Source of the DNA: Chionoecetes opilio
Taxonomy: Eukaryota; Arthropoda; Malacostraca; Decapoda; Majidae
Reading direction: 5' to 3'
Length of the DNA: 64,000 nucleotides
Assembly (NCBI GenBank): GCA_016584305.1
Contig: JACEEZ010025380.1
Span: 22,501-86,500 of the forward strand
A program made the translations under genes and the position numbers. Each line of letters opens with the position of its first letter. Within the stretch, counting starts at the first letter, position 1. The notes below the pieces were generated by a model. It saw only the letters and a program-made list of their open reading frames with translations. It searched no databases and was not told the DNA's origin. Positions 9,617-17,989 of this stretch are shown one piece after another.

Positions 9617-9623
9617 GATACCC

Positions 9624-10028
9624 TTAACCCTTTGAAACCCAGAACGTAATTTTCTTTGTTATTTGACCACCATTAGACGCTTTTAATAATTATAAGCAAT
9701 ATTTTATACATAACGACCGGTTTAGTATCTCTGTCCACTAGCTGATTAAGTATATTAAGCTAGTTATCGTTATTTTATGGCTGACAACAGACGATTTTAT
9801 ATAGCAAAGGAAAGATCTGGGCCCCCTTCACGCCAAGATCTTTCCTTTTGCTAAAAAAAAAACCTATGTTGTTAGCCATGAAATTACGAAAAGTAACTTA
9901 ATATTCCAAGTTAGCTGACAAGGATACTAAACAGGTCATATCTATTACACATTGCTTATATTCACCAAAAAGTGTCTAATGGTACCCAAATTACAATGGC
10001 AATTACGTTCTGGACCTCAAGGGGTTAA
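9624..10028. mobile_element. Inverted pair of the TTAA MITE, copy 2
   Basis: TTAA at 9624-9627 and 10025-10028; counterpart of 2457-2862. Confidence 0.85.
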
Positions 10029-10940
10029 GATATTGCTTGATATAACATAAAACATAGAGGTTTGTTTTTTCTTCTATAGTATGCTTACATATTCCTTAAT
10101 GTAGTTCTGTTAGTATTTCAATTTATTTCATTGTTTATGCATATCTATCATTTAGCAAATATCCTCACCACCGCCATCTAGTATAGTGTTTTGAAGGCTT
10201 CACAGCAAAATGTTAACAGCACTCTTAGACATCCGAAATTTCTATAAGAACTGGGCGTCATTGAGTGCTACCAAGGGGCTGATTCCCAGGGGCGTGTAGC
10301 GACGATGGCTCATGCCTGAACTAATGGCCATGATCTGGAGGGAAAATGAAAGGGAATAAAAGTGATGTACCTTATTTTATCGCACGGGTGTTCTACAGTA
10401 TGGCTATATATGAACAAATTGCAAAAAATAAACCGAGTGGCGACGTTGGTATACCTGCTACACTAAGGTCGCCATCTAGTGTTTATATACTGAGTGTCCT
10501 CCCCCCGTCGTCGTTGCGCGAAAAAAAAACGAGTAGCGAAATTTGAAACCGTATATACTTGCAAATACAAAGCATAAAACAACACTGAAACACGGTAGAT
10601 TATACAGTCATGATATAAACTAGTGTGTATCATCTTCAGTGGCACATAGAAATCAGTAGTGATGCTATAATTCGTAATATTTGGCGGCTGGCAACATTAT
10701 GGCAGCTGGCGACTAGTGTTATCTACGGTAAATAATTCGTTCGGGCCACCAATGTTGTATATATTAGGTTAGTTTTTGTTTTCATTGACAAAAGTAGGGA
10801 GTTACTGTCCCCCTTGAGCAAGGATGTATTACGTCCCAGCCTTGCCTACAGATCGATCGCTATGAGCTCTAAGGTGTTTCTGTATAGGTTAACAGCAGAC
10901 GATCACGAGTCTACTGCGTAATTATGACCATGGTAAATAT

Positions 10941-10942
10941 AA

Positions 10943-11000
<58 letters not shown>

Positions 11001-11055
11001 CACACACACACACACACACGCACACACACACGCACACATACACACGCATACACAC
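10941..11055. repeat. (CA)n microsatellite
   Basis: Counterpart of 3777-3880 with different length and interruptions. Confidence 0.95.
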
Positions 11056-11295
11056 TTATATCTGAGCTTCTTTATTCGTAATTGTTTACGCACAATTTGT
11101 CAAGATTAATAAGTTTCAGTGTTCTGGGTGTGCAGTCACGAACTTGTTGCGCGCCACTGAGTCACGCCAGTAACACAGAGAGTAAGATCATTAATTATTC
11201 ATGAGCAGGATTCTGAATACGACCATTGTGTTTTGCATCAAAAAAAAACATAAGAAAATAAGGATGCGAGACCTACATGTGGTATAGTTCCTGTA

Positions 11296-11306
11296 GAGAG
11301 AGGGAA

Positions 11307-11387
<81 letters not shown>

Positions 11388-11408
11388 TGTGTGTAGAGTG
11401 AGAGAGAG
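11296..11408. repeat. (GA)n microsatellite
   Basis: Counterpart of 4122-4372, about 135 bp shorter, with a short GTGTGT interruption near 11,386-11,394. Confidence 0.95.
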
Positions 11409-11945
11409 GAAAACTGATATGCTTGTGTCTATTAAATTGTTCCAACATCAACAGTATGGTAGTGGTAGAAATGCAAACAGGGCGGAGGACAGAGGAGCCG
11501 TTGAGACAAGTGCACAGGATATAAGGACGATGGGCAGCATAGGTTCGGGCACCAGGCAAGGAATCAAAACAGTCGTGAGAAATGTTTTGGAGGGTTTGAA
11601 CATGTTAGCCACTTGGGTTAAATCACCAGGTCGTCAACAGGTAGGAAAAGTTCTTACGGCTAGTAACCAGGGTAGAACAAGAAGTAACGGATTCAAACTG
11701 GAAAGGCGTAGATTTAAAAAATAAATAAGGAAAAACTGGTTCGCAAATAGGGTGGTAAAGGATTGGCATGGACTCAGTCATGGGGTAGTTGTGCGGAGTC
11801 AATAGGGAGCATTAAAAGGAGGCTAGGCAATTTCATGGATGGGGATGAAAGGTGGATGTAGGTAGTGTTAAGTAACAGGAACTACCACGTGTAGGTCTCC
11901 CAGCCTCTTGTAGCTTCCATATTTTCTTATATTCTTTTGTTATGT
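11409..11945 (+). mobile_element. CR1/RTE-type retrotransposon 3' end, copy 2
   Basis: Counterpart of 4377-4895, with the NGFKLERRRFKK block and the AGGAACTACCACGTGTAGG 3' end. Confidence 0.65.
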
Positions 11946-12179
11946 TCTCTGTAAGGGGATCAAGCTTATGTCTCTTCAGCCTCGCTCCATTACGCCCAAT
12001 TTTACGCCCTTTTTTTCTGCTAATCCGCACGCTACTACGTCCCCCTATGTAATCACGCAGAGTGGGACATGTTTTGCATTCTGTCACTCTACACTTACTG
12101 TTATTATGTACACAATACTACACATGATAACGCTCCCTTCCCTATCGCGGGTCCTTTTCCTGGGCGTGAATTTTTCATT

Positions 12180-12401
12180 TATAGTCTATTTTTATTAACA
12201 AGGCAAAAAATCCATTCTATCTTAAATTAAGGTCTCATGCTTAAAATGATGCCTATGTTAACCTGATAATATGGTTAACTATGATAAAATACAACTGGAA
12301 TTTAGAAGAAGCATAGTATTCCCTTCTCCTGGCATCAAATATCAGTCAGTAAGCAGCAAGGGGTCAGGATTTTTTGCTAAGTTTAAAAAAAATAGACTAT
12401 A
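12180..12401 (+). mobile_element. TATAGTC MITE, copy in unit 2
   Basis: Same 222-bp element as 5149-5370, with TATAGTC ... GACTATA ends. Confidence 0.75.
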
Positions 12402-12469
12402 GTTTTCATACGTTTCATCTAGTAGCAATGCATCATTTGGGGACATTATGGTTACGAGTGTCGGGAAGT

Positions 12470-12665
12470 TTCCAGTTTGATACCGAATTCACTTTAGTGT
12501 ACGGAATTATTATTATTTTCTGGTAATTTTTTATTTGTTTTGAATTAATCTGCTAACCGTTTCTGTCGCATTTTTTTTGTGTTTGTGTGTGACTTGCGAC
12601 AAAAATTATTGAAAAACAAATTGAACCTAATCGAATTTATACCTAACCTAACCTTTACTTAACAA
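12470..12665 (+). mobile_element. Solo arm of the telomere-repeat TIR element, copy 2
   Basis: Counterpart of 5440-5635. Confidence 0.7.
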
Positions 12666-13172
12666 AAAAAAAATGCTAGCTAGATACACCAACACTCATC
12701 AGGTCTGGTCTTTACTTCCCCAGATTGTGTTGATAGGGTAGGAAGTAGCTACTCGCCTGTAGTAATGACGCCCTTGTGCAGCACCTCGGGGGATAAGGTA
12801 GGTTGTTTTTGTTAAAGGGAAAGTGATGTCGAATAGTATATCTAAACTTCTCAATACCGTGGATTGGGGGAGGGAGGGTGACTTTGCTGTATCCTGGAAT
12901 ACTTTATGTTAAAAATAATTCAACAAATATAAGAAAAGTAATCATGGAGCATGCCAAAATAATTATCGATGTTTGAAAAAGCATATACGGACACAAAATA
13001 TATGCAGAAAATAAACAAAACTCATCACATCCGCAGTTTGTTGATGCTTTAGCTTAGTATGATAGGATAGAGGCAGTACTTACCGGTAATAATGGTGTCC
13101 GATTTCCTGTACCTGGCAGGATCTACCTATGTACCTATAGTCTATTTTATTTAATATGGTTAAAATACCTAT

Positions 13173-13225
13173 CAATCTTCACTACAGAGGGTGACAAAAT
13201 CAAAACACCCTCTGTAGTGAAGATT
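13173..13225. repeat. 21-bp hairpin, copy 2
   Basis: Counterpart of 6141-6194; the arms are conserved exactly. Confidence 0.85.
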
Positions 13226-13337
13226 GCTCTGTCCAGTGGTCTTCCAGTGTCCAGTGGAAGTACTTTTCTTATGCTTCTTATGGTTGTGGTATTCATGCCG
13301 AGGACTAATATAAGCACCTCTCCTTTTGTGTGCGCAG

Positions 13338-13457
13338 TTCTTCATCATCCTGAACAATGCAGTGGTGGCACTGACAGATACTTCCCGTACGGCACCCCAA
13401 AAACACCATGGGTCAGCACCGCCAAGCAAGCCGCCCTGGACTTCTGGAATGGAGTAA
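13338..13457 (+). pseudogene. LGBP/GNBP C-terminal exon, copy 2, plus strand, frameshifted
   Basis: Acceptor TGTGTGCGCAG, then FFIILNNAV, a one-base shift near 13,363, then GGTDRYFPYGTPKTPW and QAALDFWNG. The same frameshift as in copy 1 means it predates the duplication, or is a shared consensus error. Orientation is opposite to the main LGBP-like gene, whose last in-register exon lies at 13924-13995. Confidence 0.72.

Positions 13458-13530
<73 letters not shown>
13458..13530. repeat. (CT)n microsatellite
   Basis: Counterpart of 6427-6503. Confidence 0.95.
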
Positions 13531-13533
<3 letters not shown>

Positions 13534-13555
13534 ATCAATTAATAGTAATGGGCTG

Positions 13556-13780
13556 TGATGGTTGGCCCTCGCTCGTGGCGGCGCAGGCAAACTGTTTATA
13601 GACTTCTGCTACCCCCTGTGTCCTCCGATGCACTTGCGTCGATGGTGGTTAATGGGCAGCATGTGGGTGTTCTTAGGCCACTCGATATTGCTGAAGATTT
13701 TAGCACCTGGCGGGATTCAAACTTGGTACACCGAGCTCGCCACTTCCAGGCGCTAACCACTCTGCCACTGTCTCCCCCGG
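13556..13780 (-). mobile_element. tRNA-derived SINE, decayed, copy 2
   Basis: Counterpart of 6526-6760, with small internal deletions. Confidence 0.8.
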
Positions 13781-13784
13781 TGTC

Positions 13785-13786
13785 TG

Positions 13787-13834
<48 letters not shown>

Positions 13835-13863
13835 TGGGTGGGTGGGTGGGTGGGTGGGTGGGT

Positions 13864-13894
<31 letters not shown>
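13785..13894. repeat. (GTGC)n / (GTGG)n / (GT)n microsatellite
   Basis: Counterpart of 6764-6930, about 55 bp shorter. Confidence 0.95.
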
Positions 13895-13923
13895 CCATCG
13901 ACATGTTTAGTAGATAGACTCAC

Positions 13924-13995
13924 TTGATATCATTTTTGGTCCAATCGATGCGCCACACGTGGAAATGGTCGTCAAATGGACCATTTTTGGCAGTG
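13924..13995 (-). CDS. LGBP: LGBP-like exon: FHVWRIDW block
   Basis: 72 bases between CCCCACAG and GTGAGT. It takes one base to finish a Tyr codon begun in 14894-14996 (TA + C), then reads TAKNGPFDDHFHVWRIDW and on, ending with two bases of the next codon. Confidence 0.85.
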
Positions 13996-16789
13996 CTGTG
14001 GGGCAGAAAAGTACATTAATGGCGTTATACTGTTGTTATAAAAATTATTTGTAGCTAAAGAAAGTTCAATGCATACTATTTGTAGATGGCGACACTGCAT
14101 ATTACGGTATTATTCCAGATGAACACCGAATTTACTTTGGTGGACGAAACAAATTTTTTTCTAGTGAGTTTTGATGTGTTTTAAATTAATCTGCTAACCG
14201 TTTCTGTCGCAAATAATTTATTTTCTCTATTATTTATTCTTATTGTATCTTTTTTTTGAGGTAAAGGTTAGGTTAGGTTAGGTATAGGTTCGGTTAGGTT
14301 AGGTTAGGTTAGGTTAGGTAAAGGTTAGGTTAGGTTAGGTTAGGTTAGGTTAGGTTAGGTTAGATTAGGTTAGGTTAGGTTAGGTTAGGTTAGGTAAAGG
14401 TTAGGTTAGGTTAGGTTAGGTTAGGTTAGGTTAGGTTAGATTAGGTTAGGTTAGGTATATGGTAGGTTAGGTAAAGGTTAGGTTAGGTTAGGTATGGTTA
14501 GGTTAGGTTAGGTTAGGTTAGGTTAGGTAAAGGTTAGGTTAGGTTAGGTTAGGTTAGGTTAGGTTAGGTTAGGTAAAGGTTAGGTTAGGTATATGGTAGG
14601 TTAGGTAAAGGTTAGGTTAGGTTAGGTTAGGTTAGGTTAGGTTAGGTATATGGTAGGTTAGGTAAAGGTTAGGTATAGGTTCGGTTAGGTTCTTTAAAAA
14701 AAAAAATTAAAAAATTGTGACAGAAACGGTTAGCAGATTAATTCAAAACACATCAAAACTCACCAGAACAAAATAGTTTTGTTCACCAAAGGAAATTCTG
14801 TGTTCATCTGGAAATTTACCCATATTAGTATGATATTACCTCCTTACAAAGTGGCATTATTTTAGTCTCCTATTTTCATGTGACGGCACTTACTAATGAG
14901 TCTTGGTTTTCTGCTGGAAGTTGAGTCCCCCGGTGGGTCCCCAGTGGATGGTGGTGCCGGCCCTCTTGTTGGTTAGCCCACCAGACTGGTCGTTGCCTGA
15001 AAAGACACACGTCAGGTATCAGTCCACACAGGAGAAGTGAGGGTATAGTTTTTTTTTCAACAAGGCGAAAATTTTATTCTATCTTAAGGTCTCATGCTTA
15101 AAATGATGCCTATGTTTACCTGATAATATGGTTAACTATGATAAAAATACAACTGAAATTTAGAAGAACTGTATAATATTCCTTTCTGGCATAAAATATC
15201 AGTCAGTAAGCAGCAAGGAGTCAGGATTTTTCGCCTCGTTAAAAATAAGAGAGTATAGTACAGTACATCTACCGGGTGGTGGGGTGTGTACAGCCATTAT
15301 GTCTGTGCGTGATGGTACGAAATGAAATGCCTATAAGTGTCCCAAAAAATCGGTAAGAATGTGTGATATGTGTGCGGTAAAAAAATATATATCGATGATG
15401 CTCTCACCGTGCGTTTCCACTATGTCGATCTCGCCGCTCGCTATCGACCGTCCGTATAGGAAGAGTACTGCGGCAGCATCCACACCGCTGCGAGGGAAGG
15501 GCAAGGCAGGGGTCATGGGAAAGCCACCTATAGGCATGTCTAATCCTCCTCCACCTCCTTCCCAATCATGCTACACGCACATTTATACATCATAAAAATA
15601 TTACTAAAGAAAACCAAAATATGGCAACGGAAGTCAGAAAATAATGAAATAATGCATTGCTGCAAGAGCATGGATGTGACCGAAAGGTAAATAAATGAGC
15701 AAAACTTTTCAAGGCTTGGTAAAAAAAGGTGTTAGCACCCCCGCGCACCGCCTACTTTTCCATGGACTTATGGTAGGGCTGCCATGTTTTCACGACGCCA
15801 CGGAAAAGTGGAGAGGGAAGCTATGGACATGGTAGTGCGTACACACGAAGAAAAAAAGGTGCAACTTTGCACCTTTAAAGGTGCAAAATGTGTCACAAAT
15901 TTTGCACTTTTAATTTAAGGTGCAACCCCCTTTAGGGGTGTAATTGTGCACCCTCATAGGTGCAACTTTGCACCCTTATTGAAGGTGTAAAATCTGTGAC
16001 ACATTTTGCACCGTTAAAGGTACAAAGTTGCACCTTTTTTCTTAGTGTGTAGCAGGTACATAGTTTCTGTTGTTCACTCACCCGGCCACAGCCAGTCTCC
16101 ACTTGGCGTCTTGGCGCGAACCTCAATCCTGCCGAACCTGTAACATACACGCGTTCGTTACCCGTATCAGGCCTATATATAGGTCCGGTGAATGGAGAAA
16201 AGAAATACGTATGGATATAGAAGTACGTAGGTACTTAGAATAAGGAAATAGACACTAAGACAAAGTACTTCATTAAGCGACCGTGAAAATATTTTTAGTA
16301 ATAAAAGAGAAGAAAACATAAGGATAACAATAAAACGGGAGTAAAAAATAAGTAAATTTAACCTGACGGTGAAACCCGGGATGGATCTGAGCCTGGCACT
16401 GACGATCGGGGTGATGATCTTCTTTACGCTGCCGTGGTGTTCACAGCCATTGTTGGCGTTGGAGGTGCACTCCAACGTCCCCGCGGCCACTGGTGAGCGG
16501 TGAGCATCCCTTTGGTCAGGAAACTGTCGCCCCTCCAGCCAGTCATCAGTTGCTGTTTTGTGAGACGCGGGACATTTATTTCTGTATTATGTTTTGATGT
16601 AATTTATATGTTTGTTCATTTATTATGTTTTTTATGCTGTATATACAATCAATCAAGAATACAGTGTATCCCGTATCCTGCCCTTGCTACACCTCCTCCA
16701 TTCCCTCCACTCACCGGCTTGATGAACAGGGTGGAATCGCGGGTGTAGCTCACACTCCTGTTGTTAAGGTAGGCTTGAAACTCATGGTG
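13924..16789 (-). CDS. LGBP: LGBP-like beta-1,3-glucan/LPS binding protein gene, partial, six exons
   Basis: Exons in transcript order: 16715-16789, 16363-16552, 16082-16137, 15408-15487, 14894-14996, 13924-13995. Splice phases agree across the joins once the two exon frameshifts are allowed for. The conceptual protein contains NNRSVSYTRDSTLFIKP, GDSFLTKGML, SNANNGC, ITPIVSARLRS, FGRIEVRAKTPSGDWLWP, AVWMLPQYSSYT, GEIDIVETHG, TTIHWGPTGG and FHVWRIDW: the block order of GH16-type crustacean LGBP. These secreted haemolymph proteins bind beta-glucan and LPS and trigger prophenoloxidase. The ExDxxE motif of GH16 enzymes is retained. Signal peptide and C-terminal exons in register are not seen. Frameshifts in exons 16363-16552 and 15408-15487 make it a damaged gene or an error-bearing consensus. 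Confidence 0.85.
14113..14813. mobile_element. TIR element filled with (TTAGG)n telomere repeats
   Basis: Inverted arms of about 110 bp: TTCCAGATGAACACCGAATT through CTGCTAACCGTTTCTGTCGC at 14113-14225, and the reverse complement at about 14,702-14,813. Between them, about 14,262-14,698 is TTAGG repeat broken by AGGTAAAGG and GGTATATGG variants. No coding capacity. No clear target duplication (flanks TATTA and ATTTA). Family members at 5440, 7148 and 12470 are partial. It lies in an intron of the LGBP-like gene. Confidence 0.8.
14894..14996 (-). CDS. LGBP: LGBP-like exon: TTIHWGPTGG block
   Basis: 103 bases between TTTTCAG and GTAAGT. Reads GNDQSGGLTNKRAG, then TTIHWGPTGGLNFQQKTKTH. The apparent TAG at the end is TA plus the G of the donor, so it is not a stop. 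Confidence 0.85.
15044..15257 (+). mobile_element. TATAGTC MITE in an LGBP intron
   Basis: Same family as 5149-5370, more diverged ends (TATAGTTTTTT ... GAGTATAG). Confidence 0.7.
15408..15487 (-). CDS. LGBP: LGBP-like exon: WMLP and GEIDIVE block, frameshifted
   Basis: 80 bases between CCTCGCAG and GTGAGAG. The first frame gives AVWMLPQYSSYTDG and then stops. The next frame gives IASGEIDIVETHG. A single base gained or lost near 15,440 would unite them. Both halves are in the family order, so the break is recent or a sequencing error. Confidence 0.83.
15842..16049. mobile_element. Palindromic MITE with TA target duplication (Tc1/mariner type?)
   Basis: TA at 15840-15841 and 16050-16051 bounds a 208-bp element with inverted ends of about 55 bp: CACACGAAGAAAAAAAGG at the left and its near complement at the right. 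Inside, the motif GGTGCAACTTTGCACC, itself palindromic, occurs repeatedly. It lies in an LGBP intron. Confidence 0.75.
16082..16137 (-). CDS. LGBP: LGBP-like exon: FGRIEVRAKTPSGDWLWP
   Basis: 56 bases between TGTTACAG and GTGAGT. One base completes an Arg codon from the exon before, and one base is left to start an Ala codon (G + CG). This is the most conserved stretch of the family and makes the assignment secure. Confidence 0.88.
16363..16552 (-). CDS. LGBP: LGBP-like exon: GDSFL ... SARLRS, frameshifted
   Basis: 190 bases between AAAACAG and GTTAAA. The first part reads QLMTGWRGDSFLTKGML. After a shift near 16,480-16,500 the frame continues GTLECTSNANNGCEHHGS, then IITPIVSARLRS. The length is one base off the phase needed by its neighbours, consistent with one indel. 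A shorter exon from an internal CAG at 16490-16492 is possible. Confidence 0.8.
16715..16789 (-). CDS. LGBP: LGBP-like exon: NNRSVSYTRDSTLFIKP
   Basis: 75 bases, 25 codons, phase 0 at both ends, between GTCAACAG and GTGAGT. It is the 5'-most exon recognised; upstream exons (signal peptide, N-terminal domain) are not found in the window. Confidence 0.83.
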
Positions 16790-16972
16790 CTGTTGACGGG
16801 GAAAGTAACATGGGTTTAATCAGCGTCTCGTATGCTTATTTTACCCTCGGCTACAATAAAATGCAACACTATCTCCTATAACAAAATCTGGTTCGCTGGG
16901 ACGGGGCAAGCCAACGCAGTGTGTTGTGTCACGTATTCGCAAAATTTGGGAAGAAAAAAAAAAAAAAAAAAT

Positions 16973-17910
16973 ATCTCAAGAACGTGACATGTTAGGACTA
17001 AACGGACTAAGCCATTGCGTAGATTTCGTCGAACTGGACAAAAAAGATTTACGGCATTTTTCTGTTTAGATCAATAGTTTAGTCGGAAAATGCCAAAAAC
17101 CAAATGAGGCCAAAATTTTGAGGAATTTTGCAGCCAGTAGGTGTGAATTTTTTTATTTACATCTATAAGTATAAATGATCTCCGTAATAATTGTGTATAA
17201 TTACGGTTTAAATACTTGTTATACACTGTAATTTCCCCAGTGATGAATATTAGTGGAGATGGATTAATGTTTGTATGCATTTATAGGGGGTAAATAAGCT
17301 TACAGAGGGAAAAAATTGCTTTTAGAATCAAATATCAGCAAACAAAGATCAGATTCGTGATCGCCATCAGTAGAAGCCCCAATAAACCGAGTTGCATCTA
17401 ATTTGGGATATATTTATTTTCCCCCAAAATCTGCAGGCCGAGGAAATTTTTTTTTAAATCACATTTTCATTATTATCACAATAACCATAAACGTAAGGAC
17501 AAATTGGTATAGAACATAAAATATGCAGCTCTTAAAGGCCGAGCCAGTGGTATAAGCGGAAGTAAAATTGATGCATAAATAAAGCCACAAATCAATGTTT
17601 TCTAAAATCTGAAAAATACGATATATCTCAAGAACGTGACATGTTAGAACTAAACGGACTGTGCCATTGCGTAGAACTCGTCAAACTGGATAAAAAATAT
17701 TTATAGCATTTTTCTGTTTAGATCATATTTTTATTTGAAAAATGAAAAAAAAACCAAATGAGGCCCAAAAATTTGAGGAATTTTGCACCCAAAAGTTTTG
17801 AATTTTTTTATTTCATATATAACGTCAAAATGTTTTCAGAAATAGTGTGTTAAACGGTGTAAATAATTTTTAGTCTATAAAATTTTCCCCAAAAATAAAT
17901 ATTTGGGGAT
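16973..17910. repeat. Two direct copies of a 280-bp repeat
   Basis: 16973-17260 and 17630-17910 share ATATCTCAAGAACGTGACAT and the CAAATGAGGCC-AAAATTTGAGGAATTTTGCA block at moderate divergence, about 655 bp apart. No coding sequence is recognised. Confidence 0.75.
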
Positions 17911-17989
17911 CGGGAAAACCGAAACGAAAAATTCCCTACTAATCCCAAACCGTAGCGTAGAACGTTTGTATTTTACGCTAAAAGTTTGT

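Larger units (their letters stand above)
7588..14700 (+). repeat. Copy 2 of the 7.1-kb tandem segmental duplication
   Basis: Collinear with 427-7566. Differences seen include an intact transposase frame at 7866-8603 (stop codon in copy 1), a much shorter GA array, shorter GT array, longer TTAGG array, and scattered single-base changes. Confidence 0.93.
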
